This document shows, piece by piece, positions 40,073 through 50,866 of a stretch of 64,000 nucleotides of DNA. A program made the translations under genes and the position numbers. The DNA is taken from assembly GCA_028023455.1 (NCBI GenBank), contig JAQFVV010006246.1, positions 2,721,501 to 2,785,500 of the forward strand, read 5' to 3'. Positions within the stretch are counted from its first letter, which is position 1, and every line of letters starts with the position of its first letter. The notes under the pieces are model-generated. The model had not been told where the DNA came from. It saw nothing but the letters and a program-made list of their open reading frames with translations, and searched no databases. This DNA is from Epiperipatus broadwayi (taxonomy: Eukaryota > Onychophora > Udeonychophora > Euonychophora > Peripatidae).

Positions 40073-42345
40073 AATTCATCATCATCATCAACCATTATTA
40101 ATCCACTGCAGCATGAAGGTCTCTCCAAGTTCAATCCATCTTCTCCCATCTTTAGCTTTTCTTCTCCACATCACCACTGCACATTTTCTTATTTCATCTG
40201 TCCATCTCACATGTGATCTCTTTCTGAGTCTTTTACAATCTCTTGGAATCAAGTTTACAATTCAATTGTCTATCTTTTATCATCTCTTCTACAAATATGT
40301 CCAGCCCAACTCCACTTCAGTCTATTTTTTCAATGAGATCAGTAACACCAGTTTGTTCTCTTATCTATATATTGCATTTTCAATCTCTTCTTGTTACTCC
40401 TAACATGCATCTCCATACTGTTTTGAGTAATCTGAAGTCTCTGTATTGCTCTTCTATTAAGTATCCATGTCTTAGATCCATAAGTAAAAACAGGAAAAAT
40501 GCATTTATTAAAAATCTTCCTTTTCAAACATATGGGTATATTTTCCTTTTAGTATCAAGTTATTTCTGCTATAAGCATTCCAATCATGTTTAATTCTATA
40601 ATTAATTTTATCCATTATGTTTCCATATGTACTAATAATCTCACCAAGGTATTTGTAGTTGTTAATTTATTCTAACTCTTCATTATCAATCCTTATTTTC
40701 ATCTTTTGAGAAAATCTATTGAACATTATTTTAGTCCTTTTGACATTTTTCTTTAGTCCTACTTTCTTACTTTTATCTGATAACTCCTGCAACTTTCCCT
40801 GAAGCTCTAAAGCATTATTTTCAAAAACAACTACATTATCTGCAAAATTTTAATGACTTAAATAATCTCTATTTACTTTCATTCCTTTAGTTTCCATTTT
40901 AGTTCACAAAATACTTCTTACAGAACTGCTCTAAAAACTTTTAGAGATATGGAGTCACCTTGTCTTACACCTTTCTCAATGTTAACTTCCCTATTTTTAT
41001 TATGTAATTTAATTGTTGCTGATGCATTTTTATAAATATTCTTCAGAATATGACAATATCCTGGGTCTATTCCTTGATGATCCAATGCTTTAATCACTGA
41101 TGAAATGCTTACAGAATCAAATGCCTTTTCATAATCTACAAATCTAAAGCATAATGGCAATTCATATTTACTGGTCTTGTCTATAACTTCTCCCAATACT
41201 TGGATCTGACCTATTATACTAAACCACTTTTAAACCCAGATTGTTCTCTTGATTGGTGGAAATTCAATGTTCTTTGTGGTTAGAGTTGTAATTATCTTGG
41301 TAAAAATTTTGTATAAAACTGATAAAAGGCTCATAGGTCTGTAATTTCTAATATCTTCTTTACACCTTTTTTAAATATTAGTATTAATACTGCATTCTTC
41401 CAATCATCTGGTACATCTTTATCATTTAGACATTTGGTATACAACTTTACTAAAAAAATTATATTTCTTCACCTGCGTTTTTTAATATATCAATTATAGT
41501 TCCATCATTACCTGGAGTTTTTTCTTTCTTTATAAATTTAATTACATGTCTCACTTCTTTATTTAAAATCCTGGGAGATTTGGAAGATGTAATAGATGTA
41601 GGAGATACTTGTTCTTTATTACTATATAATTCTTGATAGAATTCTTCTATCCATTTCATGATGCCATCTCTCATTTTAGAAATAGTTCCATCTTTTTTTC
41701 TTATTCCAGATATAAATTTCCTACCAGTATCAAATTGTTGTTTTACACTCTTGATACTTTTATTCTCTTCTGCAGTTTTCCTCGTTAGTTCACAATAATA
41801 CTTTCTTATATTATTGTCTACTCTTTTCTGCACCATTTTACAAAATTGGAGATATTCAATCTTTTTAAATTCATCATTTTTGCATATCTTCATATTCTTT
41901 TCTTCATAAATTCTCTAGTCTCACTAGAAATGTTATTGGTCAATTGCTGCTTTTTTTCTATCAGCTGTTTTTGTTGCAGTTTTTAAAAGTGTATCAGTTA
42001 TTTTTTTATTAATTTCATTCAAATCTGAGTCATGTTCAAAATCTACTAATACTTGAAAACGATTTGCCAGTTCTAATTCAAATTCATTAGAATGTTGTTT
42101 AAGATTAAGAATATCAACTGTAAATATTGTTTTTCTTAATAATTTTTGTCTCTAGTTTTGCATTAACACTTACATCTTACTAATCGATTATCATTTCCTG
42201 TATTGAATTTATTAAGAATATTACAATCTTGAAATGGGTATTTTCAGTTAGTATAAATATAATCCAATTCTATTGTACTTTAATTTTGATGCTTCCATGT
42301 CCTTTTCCTTTTAACATTTTTTTTTAAAAAAAGAAAGTTAATATT
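40073..42345 (-). mobile_element. 5'-truncated RTE-like LINE
   Basis: Inserted into copy C between two copies of aaatattaatt (about 40064-40074 and 42344-42354); copy B has a single one, giving a target duplication of about 10-11 bp. On the minus strand it ends in a short (atg)n tail after ctgcagtggattaataatgg, an ending like those of RTE-type LINEs. The upstream part retains a tail of the endonuclease (ELDYIYTN and LNKFNTGNDNRL fragments near 42200-42330), so most of the endonuclease is missing. Confidence 0.85.
40339..42330 (-). pseudogene. RTE-like endonuclease/reverse transcriptase ORF relic
   Basis: Read on the minus strand from endonuclease remnant to RT. A long linker segment at 41459-41893 contains KFISGIRKKDGTISKM and ends KTPGNDGTI. 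RT motif A follows as FVDYEKAFDSV (about 41110-41150), then KGVRQGDSIS for motif B (about 40940-40970). Motif C reads FADN at about 40835-40846: the second catalytic aspartate codon (40835-40837) is now Asn, which should abolish polymerase activity. The C-terminal TYGSKTWIL motif (about 40460-40490) is typical of RTE-type and related LINEs. Frameshifts and stops separate the segments. It was probably dead on arrival through 5' truncation and has decayed since. Confidence 0.88.
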
Positions 42346-42635
42346 AAAAAATATTAATTAGACCTTTTTAAATGTTTAATGTATAATAAATTTTTTATAA
42401 TTCAAAATTATTTAATTTTTAACTGTTATTCTAATGTAATATTGAAAATATGTACAAGAATTTTTTTGTCTGTTTATATCTGCTTTTTGTCCCAACTTTA
42501 TATAATTTTTGCGCACACACTGCTATGTTGTTCTATGCCATGAGACACATAACCTTGTCAGTATAAAAAACTAATATATTTTCAGTTTAGTATTTATTGG
42601 TAGATTTGAGTATTTTTTAAAAGGCATGAAAAATT

Positions 42636-43619
42636 TTTAAACTTTACATCATGGCAAGCATGCTCTTGATGACTTTTTTAATTTTTTAAACTCTTTTCAT
42701 AACAATATTAAATTTACCATGGAGATAGAAAATAATAATCAATTATCTTTTTTAGATGTTTTGATTGAAAGAAGGGAAGATGGTTCTTTATCCCATGGTA
42801 TATATAAAAAACCAACACACACTAGGAGATATCTGCATTTTTCCTCTCATCACCATCCTGAACAACTATTTTCAGTAGCAAAGACATTATTGGATAGAAC
42901 AAAAAGACTTTCTGATGATAGCCATTTTCACCGGGACCTTTTTGCTACTAATAAAATGCTTCTTCATAACAGTTTTAATTACAACATTATTAATAGGGCT
43001 TATACATATCAAAAGAAAAAAAGATTTTGATACATCAAAAATTAAGACAATTTTGCCATATATTAAAGCAGTAACTGATAGAATTGGTAACATTTTAAAA
43101 AATAATAATATTCACACAATTTACACTACTTATAAAAAAATTAGTGAAATATTTCCACTTCCTAAAGATAAAATTGCTTTGGAGTGTCATGGTGTATATG
43201 AAATTACATGTAGGGTCTGTCCACATACATATATAGGACAGACTAATCGTAGAATAAATATTAGAAAGGAAGAACACGTTCTGGCAGTGAGAGAAAAATC
43301 CAATTCATCAGCTATTTATTCTCGTATAAAATTAACAAATTATGATATCAATTTTGAAAAAACAAATATTTTAGCAAAAATTGAACAATATGACCAGAGA
43401 TTGCTAAGAGAAGTTATAGAGATTTTTAAAAGGCCCAAGAGCATAAATGAAAGGTGTGAATTAAAAAAGATTAACAACATTTGGAAGAAGCTATTGGAAG
43501 AGAAAATAAATTTTAAAACTTCTCAACCAATAGAATTTAAATATGAGGAGAAAGAAAACGATAAAAACGGTTTTAAATCTCCTTCCCTTTTTTTGGTTTG
43601 GGGAAGGAGGACGCTCTGA
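42636..43619 (+). pseudogene. Penelope-like RT C-terminus plus GIY-YIG endonuclease
   Basis: Two overlapping frames separated by a frameshift around 42990-43030. Frame 1 (to 43030) has NNQLSFLDVLIERREDGSLS and YKKPTHTRRYLHFSSHHHPE, the conserved RT thumb-side block of Penelope-like elements. Frame 2 (to 43619) continues with ILPYIKAVTDRIGNILKNN and then the endonuclease core: GVYEITCRVC, YIGQTNRRINIRKEEH. The GVY...YIGQT pair is the GIY-YIG signature, the Arg-rich helix follows, and a Glu lies in the expected helix. The CxxC-type cysteines between the two motifs fit the Penelope-like endonuclease. RT palm motifs are absent because of truncation. The frameshift and truncation make it non-functional. 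Confidence 0.9.
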
Positions 43620-43649
43620 GGAAGATACTTGATATTGTACTGAAACGTC
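43616..43649 (+). ncRNA. Hammerhead-ribozyme-like core at the Penelope ORF end
   Basis: Reads CTGAGGA (fits CUGANGA), then a potential stem II (agatac / gtact with one bulged base and a ttgatatt loop), then GAAAC and GTC. It overlaps the stop codon of the GIY-YIG ORF. Hammerhead motifs are established in Penelope-like elements, usually as minimal type I forms. Here stem III would be very short and stem I is not demonstrated, so this is a candidate motif, possibly decayed, rather than a proven ribozyme. Confidence 0.45.
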
Positions 43650-43752
43650 AGCATTTAGCTTTTTCACTACACGGAATATCCCGCAAATAGTAATAATAAT
43701 ATTACACCGCATATATATATTTAAAAAGAAAATTTTTTCGGGTTAAATATAT

Positions 43753-43814
43753 AAAATACATATTTTGGGGGTTCCTCCTTTTTTAAACAGGGAACCCCCC
43801 AAAATATGTATTTT
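43753..43814. repeat. Perfect-arm hairpin in the Penelope 3' tail
   Basis: Arms of about 23 bp (aaaatacatattttgggggt plus tcc, and its complement) separated by about 15 bases. The right arm has one extra C. It lies about 100 bp after the hammerhead-like motif. It could be a palindromic microinsertion or a structural part of the element's 3' end. Confidence 0.85.
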
Positions 43815-43830
43815 TTATATATATAAAGCA

Positions 43831-44287
43831 TAAAACAGCAATTGTCTAAAATAATACAAATAAAAGATAAAAAAAAAGTTAAAGTTGCTTCAGTACAAAC
43901 AGTAGATTATTTAAGAAATAAGAGAAAAAAAGCTATGAGATAATAATGAGATGATGAATAAAATGGCAAAGGAAAGTATATAGATAATAGAAGTAAGTAT
44001 AAATGATTTACTAGCTAACAAAAATATGAAACATAATGCTTAAAGAATGTTGCTAGTATAGAGAAATGGGGTAACAAAAATGAATTAATGTTCAAAATAG
44101 AAATAGTGAAGTGATACCATAAAAAAATATATCAAAAAGATGAGACTTATATTTAATAATGATAAATAAAAATTTATCTATATTGATTGGAAAAAAATGT
44201 TCAATGGATAAGGATGATATAGGCTGTGCAGTAATAAATGAAGAAAAAGTATTAAAGTATTTAAAGAGTGAAAATTGGCAAAGTATA
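43831..44287. other. AT-rich spacer before the LTR element
   Basis: A-rich sequence with no coding resemblance. The final five bases gtata (44283-44287) are the target-site duplication of the following element. Confidence 0.6.
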
Positions 44288-44936
44288 TGTTATAGTCCTC
44301 CTTTCTCTCAGAAGTGGACTATTTCAGATGCCTTTTTATCTGATCGGATTAAGCATTGTTTGCCACACGCCAATAGGCTGACGTATAGATAACAACATAG
44401 CCAATGATTATTACAGGCCAAGAAGCAACAATGCTTGCTGAATTCAAAGGTTTTCAATAAAGTCAGGGATATGGGTATAAATAGTCAGCCTTTTGTAAGG
44501 ATCCAAGAAAAACATGACTAACCTGAACAGACTCTTTGCATTCGCCCAGGGAAGCTCTGCTAACCTAACCAGCAGCAAAGTATTCTCATTGATAGCACTA
44601 TGCTATTTACTCTACACAGCTAGGCAAGTCCCACAGAAACCAGATGCTGCTAAGACCACTCTCGGCTCGAGGCAAGATGTCTTGCACAGCTGGAAGAGTC
44701 ATAGACCCTACCTGTGAGGCAAGCCATTAGGTGTGGCTGGAAGCAGTAGGCAGAACCTAGAGTTTTTGTTGAACTCCAATACTCAGCATTTGTATATATT
44801 CACTTGTATATATTGTATTGTATATATTTATACATAATAATAAATATATTAATTGTAATAATTGTTTCAGTATTATTTTATATTATTTACTGTTGGTTGG
44901 GTCTGTAATCCAGATCAAACACAGCAGATTTGGTGC
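44288..44936 (+). repeat. 5' LTR
   Basis: 649 bp, TGTTATAG...CAGCA. Contains tataaata near 44475 followed by a less AT-rich stretch (promoter-like) and several aataaa-type strings near the end (about 44838). It differs from the 3' LTR at scattered positions and small indels, so the insertion is not brand new. Confidence 0.93.
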
Positions 44937-44940
44937 AGTT

Positions 44941-44954
44941 TGACAAAACATTTT
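44941..44954 (+). promoter_or_regulatory. Candidate primer-binding site
   Basis: TGGTGCAGTTTGAC starts four bases after the 5' LTR. TGG is the universal start of tRNA-complementary primer sites in LTR elements. I cannot assign the tRNA. Confidence 0.5.
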
Positions 44955-45401
44955 TTTCCCCATGGCTGGAAAAAGAAAAAACTTGGAAAACGTAAATACG
45001 CGAGTGCACAATTATACAGACTCTCGTAAGTTACGAAGCTGTGATTACTAAATCACACTTAAATATTGTCCAAATGAAATACATATTTATTAAACAATGA
45101 TTCTTAAAATCACTTATTTCTGGCAAAATAAGTAAAATACACGAATAGTATTTACTAAACAGCCATTGTCAAAATAACATTTCTGGGAGGAAAAATAAAG
45201 TGATCACAAACACCATTGGTGATTCATAAACCAATCAAAATTGGCCTTGCTAAAAAAGAGAGAAGCTTGCCCTACCAGAGTAAAAAATCTGGTGAACATA
45301 ATCGTATCGAGTGGTTACTCGCAAATATATGGAAAAAATTATTTTACTCACGTGATAACAGAGAAAAATAAAATAAAAAAATGGCTAATATAATTGGCTC
45401 A

Positions 45402-46097
45402 ATGGAATGCAGGCCAATCAGATCAAAAAGTCTGAAATAAAATTAGTGATGCTGATAACTATAATTGGGTTGCAGACTTAATGGAATGCAGGCCAATCAG
45501 ATCAAAAAGTCTGAAATAAAATTAGTGACGCTGATAACTACAATTGGGTCGCAGACTTATAATATTTTAAAATTGCAAATTGGGTCAGAAACACTGGCTG
45601 ACTTGAGTTTTGAGAAGGCATTGGTGATTCTCACAGAATATTTCCCCCCCAAACCACTAACAATAATGCAGAGATATTATTTCAATCTTTGTACACAGGC
45701 GGAGAGAGAAAAAACTAGAGAATTCACAATGCGAATCCGCACATTAGCGCTTATGTGCCAATTTAAAGAGTTCTTAAATGAAGCACTACACAATCATTTC
45801 ATTTGTGGCATGAACGATCATAATTTAAGACTACAACTATTTATGACACCGGATATAGACTTTGAAAAGGCTGTAGCTCAAGCCATGCTGGTAGAATCTA
45901 TAGCGTGTCAAGCAAAGCCATTACAAAAAATAAATTATACTGTTCAAAAAATTGAACAGAAGGCTGAGTCTGACAAGCACTCAGTTAGCTCAACAACAAG
46001 TGTAAAGCATTGTTATAGGTGTGATGAACAGATGCACTTGCAAACAGAATGTCCATACCTCCATACTGTGTGCTCATTCTGTGAGTCAGGCATATAA
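45402..46097 (+). pseudogene. gag (capsid and zinc knuckle), disrupted
   Basis: The main frame runs to 46097 with capsid-like sequence (LSFEKALVILTEYFPPKP, EKTREFTMRIRTLALMCQF, FICGMNDHNLRLQL), then a CCHC knuckle CYRCDEQMHLQTEC, exactly C-x2-C-x4-H-x4-C. The 5' part is broken by a 79 bp tandem duplication (45402-45480 and 45481-45559). Because 79 is not a multiple of three, the first copy reads into a stop after CAG ACT TAA. An ATG-initiated gag upstream of the duplication therefore cannot continue into the capsid. The nucleocapsid overlaps the start of the next frame (46021-46359), as in gag-pol frameshift arrangements, but decay makes the original layout uncertain. Confidence 0.9.
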
Positions 46098-46200
46098 GAT
46101 CAGGCATATAAGAGCAGCCTGTCTAAACTTAAAAAGACAATCAGCCAATATGAGAATAGAAAAAACCATTCCAAAAAACAACAAAGGCAACTATAAGAAA

Positions 46201-46359
46201 AATAAACAAATTGCCAGTATAAATCACATTAAGGACAATTGGTCTGGATTTATACATAGTATAATGATTAATGATATGCCAGTAAGAATGGAACTAGACA
46301 CAGGGGCTGCAGTGTCTATTATTTCAAAAAAGACTTGGGCTATCATTAATAAAAAATAA
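46201..46359 (+). pseudogene. Aspartic protease fragment
   Basis: Contains VRMELDTGAAVSIISKKTW. The catalytic D-T-G triad is at 46297-46305. This matches retropepsin-type proteases of gypsy elements. The frame stops soon after (46359), and the second half of the protease is not continuous. Confidence 0.88.
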
Positions 46360-46539
46360 TAAATATAATCTGCATCCTAGCACTAGTACTATAACAGATT
46401 ATCAGGGTAAAAAAATAAAACACTTGGGTCAGACAAGAGTTAAACTATGCCTAACAAAACTGTACACCTACCACTGTTAGTGGCAACAGGTAATCACAGC
46501 AACTTGGCTGTGACTGGTTCAGTCACTTAGGTTTTGCAG

Positions 46540-47290
46540 TGTCAAAGGTAAAACAGATCACAACACTAGCTAAATTAAAGGCTGATTACCCTGAAGTGGT
46601 CAAAAAAGATCTAGGTCTGTATCTAGGACCACCAATTCAGTTATAACTGAATAAAGAGATAAAACTGATCAGTTGTCGAAGCAGATCACTGCCACTGGCC
46701 TTGAGAGCTAAAGATGAGTTAGAGCTTGAAAGATGGAAGTCAGAAGGTATAATAGAGCCTATATCATTCTCAGAATGGGCCACCCCAATAGTCTCAACCA
46801 TCTGTGATGTGCAGATATGTGGAGATTATCAATGCACAATTAACAAAGCACTAGCATCGAATAATTATCCATTACCATCAGTTAAGCAAATCCTATCCAC
46901 ATTGTCAGGTGGAAGAGTTTTACTAAAATTGACTTGAAACATGCATATTTGCATCTACCAGTCGATGATCAGGCAGCAAGAGAATTGTCAATAATAACTC
47001 ATAAAGGCTTATTTAAAATGAACCGGTTACCTTTTGGTATATCAGTCATCCCAGCAATATTCCAGAGAGTCATGGATCAACTGGCTGCAGGAATATCAGG
47101 GGCCCTACTGGACTTTGATGATTTCTTACTGGTGGCTCAGACTCCAGAGCTACTCTGGAGTTCCACAACAAAACTTCTTGACAAGTTCAAAGCAGCAGGC
47201 ATAAGAATAAACTTAGATAAGTGCATCCTACCCAAAAGAAAGTTATGGCAATTAAAAAAGCCAAAACACCAAGTAACAAAAAAGAATTAC
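46540..47290 (+). pseudogene. Reverse transcriptase, frameshifted
   Basis: Frame 1 (46701-46937) carries LELERWKSEGIIEPISFSEW, CGDYQCTIN and NNYPLPSVKQILSTLSGG. It then shifts near 46920 into frame 2 (46934-47302), where motif A is intact as KIDLKHAYLHLP at the junction. Frame 2 continues LPFGISVIPAIFQRVMDQL and the catalytic site reads DFDDFLLV (FDD at 47114-47122) instead of the usual YxDD. The order and spacing are those of a Ty3/gypsy RT. The segment between SEWATPIV and the VQICGDY block is shortened by a few residues. A frameshift and an in-frame stop at about 46645 make it inactive. Confidence 0.93.
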
Positions 47291-47870
47291 TGTTCTTTTT
47301 AGGACTTGTAAATTACTATGAGGGGTTTTTATATCACAAAACAGAGGCAGCTGAACCACTGTACAGGCTACTAGATAAAAAAAAGTCTGGAAGTGGGACA
47401 CCAATCATGATAATGCCGTTGAAAAAATGAAAACCCTTATATCTGAGAAAGTGGTGCTGGCACACTTTGACCCTGAAAGAGTGCTGGTACTGACATGCAA
47501 TGCTTCACAAGTAGGAACAGGTGCAGTGTTGTTCCATAAGAATGATGATGGGTCATTCTCCCTATTGCCTTTACATCAAAGTGCCTCTCAAAAGCAGAAA
47601 AAAATTATGCCCAGATTGATAGAGAGGTTCTGGCATTAATCAATGACATTAAAAAATTCCATGACTATCTTTATGGGAGATCATTCATACTGCAAACAGA
47701 TCATAGACCCCTATTGGATATCTTTGCAGCTGAAAAAGGAATCTCTCAGCATGCCTTACCATATATGCTGAGGTGGTTGAACTTCTTATCAGGATATGAT
47801 TTTATGTTACACTACATTGTGGGAAAACAGATTCCTCATGTTGATGCATTAAGTCGTTTGCCTGCAGAAT
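47290..47870 (+). pseudogene. RT connection and RNase H domain, degraded
   Basis: Starts with the connection (FLGLVNYYEGFL, AEPLYRLLDKK). RNase H follows with LVLTCNASQVGTGAVLFH, where the first catalytic Asp expected in TCDAS is Asn (codon 47499-47501). After a frameshift near 47600-47640 it continues with FHDYLYGRSFILQTDHRPLL, retaining the TDH motif, and ends in the conserved HVDALSRLP. Loss of the first Asp and the frameshift indicate no activity. Confidence 0.92.
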
Positions 47871-48169
47871 CTGCAGACAGACTGATTACTACTGATCAGT
47901 CAGTTAACATGATTGATTTGGGGACAAACACTCCAGCTGAACTACTGTGTAACAGAACTTTGCAAACCAACTTGTCAGCTCTGATACTTGAGCCAAATGA
48001 TGAAAAACAAGAAAAGTACAAAACTACCAAATTTCAAATAGGGACTAATGTTCTATGCAGAATGTATAGAGGATCTGTTAAATGGATCTCAGCAGTCATA
48101 ATCCAACAAAAAGGACTTTGCACCATTTTAGTGGAAACAGCAGATGGATGTCAACATCATCGCCATTGA
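47871..48169 (+). pseudogene. Integrase C-terminal remnant (core deleted)
   Basis: Shortly after HVDALSRLP, where a zinc-finger and DDE core of several hundred codons should follow, the frame passes to a short linker. It then reaches FQIGTNVLCRMYRGSVKWIS and QQKGLCTILVETADG, which resembles the C-terminal SH3-like/GPY-F region of gypsy integrases (VLVRxYRGxxKW...G). No HHCC, D-D-E or related motif lies between, so an internal deletion joined the RNase H tail to the integrase tail in frame. Confidence 0.85.
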
Positions 48170-48352
48170 GATCAATTGAGACTGGATTATACTGATGCAG
48201 CCACAAGAAATGAAGCTCCAGAGACATGCAATACAAGCAAGGAGGACCAACAAACTTAAGACAACAGCAAACCAGAACCAAAGTGCATTGGTTGTCCTCC
48301 AGCACACCTGCATGACTATGTTCTCTAGGGTAAATTTTAGCCAGGGGAGGGA

Positions 48353-48985
48353 TGTTATAGTCCTACCTTCTCTCAGAAGTGGATTATTCCAAATGCCTCC
48401 TTATCTGATCGGATTAAGCATTGTTTGCCACAGGCCAATAGGCTGATTATAGATAACAACATACCCAATGATTATTACAGGCCAATAAGCAACAATGCTT
48501 GCTGAATCCAAAGGTTTTCAATAAGGTCGGGGATCTGGGTATAAATAGTCAGCCTTTTGTGAGGATCAAAGAAGAATGTGTCTAACCTGAACAGACTCTT
48601 TGTGTTCTCCCAGGGAAGCTCTGCTAACCTAACCAGCAGCAAGTATTCTCATTGATAGCATTATGCTATTTACTCTACACGGCTAGGCAAGTCCCACAAG
48701 ACTGGATGCTAAGACCACTCGCAGCTCGAGGCAAGCTGTCTTGCACAGCTGGAAGAGTCATAGACCCTACCCGTGAGGCAAGCCATCAGGTGTGGCTGGA
48801 AGAAGTAGACAGAACCCAGAGTTTTCATTAAACTCCAGTACTCAGCATTTGTAAATATTCACTTGTATATATTGTATTGTATATATTTGTACATAATAAT
48901 AAATATATTAATTGTAATACTTGTTTCAGTATTATTTTATATTATTTACTGTTGTTTGGGTCTGTAATCCAGACCAAACACAACA
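48353..48985 (+). repeat. 3' LTR
   Basis: 633 bp, collinear with 44288-44936, starting TGTTATAG after the polypurine tract and ending CAACA before the gtata duplication. Confidence 0.93.
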
Positions 48986-48990
48986 GTATA

Positions 48991-50540
48991 AAAATGAGAT
49001 TCTAATTGATTTATTAAAAGTGTGAGGGAAAAAAATTGTAATATAATTTCTAATTCAATAGAAAATGTCCAAGAGTTTCTTTTAAGTATAAGAATACCAC
49101 TAAACTGTAATTGAATTAAATAAGACATTTTTGAAACAATAGCTTAATCTCAGTTTCAATTATAAGATATATAGACTAAAAAAAGGATTAATATTTTAAT
49201 TTTCTAAAAGCTTTTGGAAAAAAGGTATAAATTGGAATAAAACTTAAGATCATTAAGAAATTTTTAGTGAATCAGAAAGTATTTGAAGAGAACTATTTAG
49301 AAAGAGTGTAAATTTTATTTAATTTATATATTTAAATGATTTATGAAATATTGTTGTCTTAATTAAGATAAAATAAGCATTAGGGGAGGAAAGATTCATT
49401 ACATTGAATCACTAGACATTACTTGCATATATTAAAGATGAACTTAATAATATATAAATAATTGTCATAAAAAGTTCATGATAAAAATAAATACAAAATG
49501 GAGATATATGATGGAATAGAATAGAAATTATAAAAAGAATTAGTAATTTTATAAATATTTTCTTAGTTGATGAATTGGTAATGAAAATAGCAATAAGGAA
49601 AAGAGACGAATGAACACAGAGACTAAATATATATATATATCTTATCAAGATAAGGGATTATTCCATGATCCATGAAATTAAATTTAAAAATAATGTTTTT
49701 TTTTTGTTTGAAAACTAAAAAGATTGGAGATTATATAATTGCTAAACACTAATGGAAAAGATAATTTGCAAAAAAATATGATTAACAATATTGAAATAAG
49801 CAGGAAAATAATATATCTGGGGAAATTGTGATTAGGAATGGAAACTTATTGGGCATGTATTTAGAGAAAAAAAAATTATGAAAAAGATGTTCTGAAAAGT
49901 TATAAAAAAAAATATAAAGAAAAGTGATAGGAAAAGTATTGAGTTTAAAAAAGAAGGTAGCTGTCAATTTTTGATGAATTATGCAATTAGTATGTTAAAT
50001 TTAGAGAAAGCATTTTTGGTAGTTAAAATAAGTTAAAGATAAAAGTATAATAAAAATTAGAATAAAAATTCCAAATAAATATATTTTTAATAAACAAAAA
50101 CATAAATTTTGAATTTGAAGAATATCTTTATTTGGTAAAAAAATATATAAGCCAAGACATTTTTAAAAAAATTGAAAGATTTGAAGCTTTTTAGATATAG
50201 ATTCAGAGAAAAGTAAAACAGATAATTTGGATTGGTAAGATTTAGAAATATTGAAGTCTTGAAAGTAATATATGAACTAAAATTTATAGCTTATTTTATA
50301 AATTTCTGAAGGATAGAGCAGAGATAGAGTTGCAGAAATTGATAGAGATTATGTGTGATTTTGAAGTATTTTGATTTTTTTTTAAATGTTATAAATTATA
50401 GTGGAAAAGTTTTAATTTGATCAAATTAAATTAATTCAATTAATTTATAGAATTATTAATATTATTATTGTTATTTTTGTTTCATTATATTATTAATAGT
50501 AATTCTTTTACTTATCTGAATTTACAATTAACTTTTTTAG
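48991..50540. other. End of the CUB intron
   Basis: A-rich non-coding DNA, no element ends recognised. It terminates in the acceptor acttttttag at 50540. Confidence 0.6.
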
Positions 50541-50729
50541 GTCAAGATCAGTGTGGTTATGAGTCGCTAAGCTTTTATGCTGGAAACAGTTCTTCTAGTC
50601 CACTTTTGGGTACATTTTGTGGCAGAAATCCACCACAAATTCAATCCTCTTTAGGATCAATGCATATTGTATTTAAAACTGTTTCATCATCATTCTTCAC
50701 TGGTTTTAAATTGACATACAGTTTCACAG
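50541..50729 (+). CDS. CUB-domain gene, exon with C-terminal half of the domain
   Basis: A 189 bp exon between acceptor acttttttag and donor gtaaat (50730), phase 1 at both ends. It continues in frame from 20245-20388 through a split Ser codon (A then GT). The peptide is typical of the second half of CUB: DQCGYESLSFYAGNSSSSPL, then LLGTFCGRNPP, then MHIVFKTVSSSFFTGFKLTY and a terminal F-T-G. It supplies cysteines 3 and 4 of the domain and the hallmark LxGxFCG..PP. The usual Asp of CxxDxL is Glu here (CGYESL), so calcium binding at that site is uncertain. Together the two exons give about 111 residues, the normal size of a whole CUB. Both being phase 1-1 means the domain can be skipped or duplicated without a frame change. 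Further exons are not seen in the remaining 13 kb, so they lie outside the window or were missed because they are short. Confidence 0.92.
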
Positions 50730-50828
50730 GTAAATTGTTTTTCATGAATTATATTTGAATTTGTAAAAAGGATATTGAATGAAATGTGTTATTAGTAAAA
50801 GAAAAGTGCCAAGTATGTGATTGAATTC

Positions 50829-50866
50829 ATATATATATATATATATATATTGGAAGTATTTAAAGG

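Larger units (their letters stand above)
37600..42560. repeat. Long non-coding repeat, copy C, 3' part (interrupted)
   Basis: Picks up homology to B at gtacccatagaaatgtgtgt (about 37661) and follows it through 'cagcaagctgatggac' (about 38543), 'gaactagtagcagctgct' and 'ccttcagttatatcttta', to 'gcgcacacactgctatg' at about 42511. Two insertions interrupt it: the TIR element at 39059-40013 and the LINE at 40073-42345. It may be the rest of the 31211 copy or a separate copy. Confidence 0.75.
42636..43830 (+). mobile_element. 5'-truncated Penelope-like element
   Basis: Starts within the reverse transcriptase region (frame reads HHGKHALDDFFNFLN near 42650). It runs through the RT C-terminus and a GIY-YIG endonuclease to a stop at 43617-43619, then a tail with a hammerhead-like motif and a strong hairpin. 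No second upstream copy or pseudo-LTR is seen, consistent with 5' truncation. Its left junction lies just beyond the end of repeat copy C. The 3' boundary is set only roughly. Confidence 0.85.
44288..48985 (+). mobile_element. Defective Ty3/gypsy-type LTR retrotransposon
   Basis: Complete ends: 5' LTR 44288-44936, 3' LTR 48353-48985, both starting TGTTATAG and ending in CA, flanked by an identical 5 bp duplication gtata (44283-44287 and 48986-48990). A polypurine tract (aggggaggga) directly precedes the 3' LTR. A primer-binding-site-like TGGTGCAGTTTGAC begins at 44941. Internal order is gag, protease, reverse transcriptase, RNase H, then only the C-terminal part of integrase. At about 4.7 kb it is short for the family because the integrase catalytic core is missing. 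Several frameshifts make it non-autonomous. It lies in the CUB intron in the same orientation as the gene. Confidence 0.95.
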
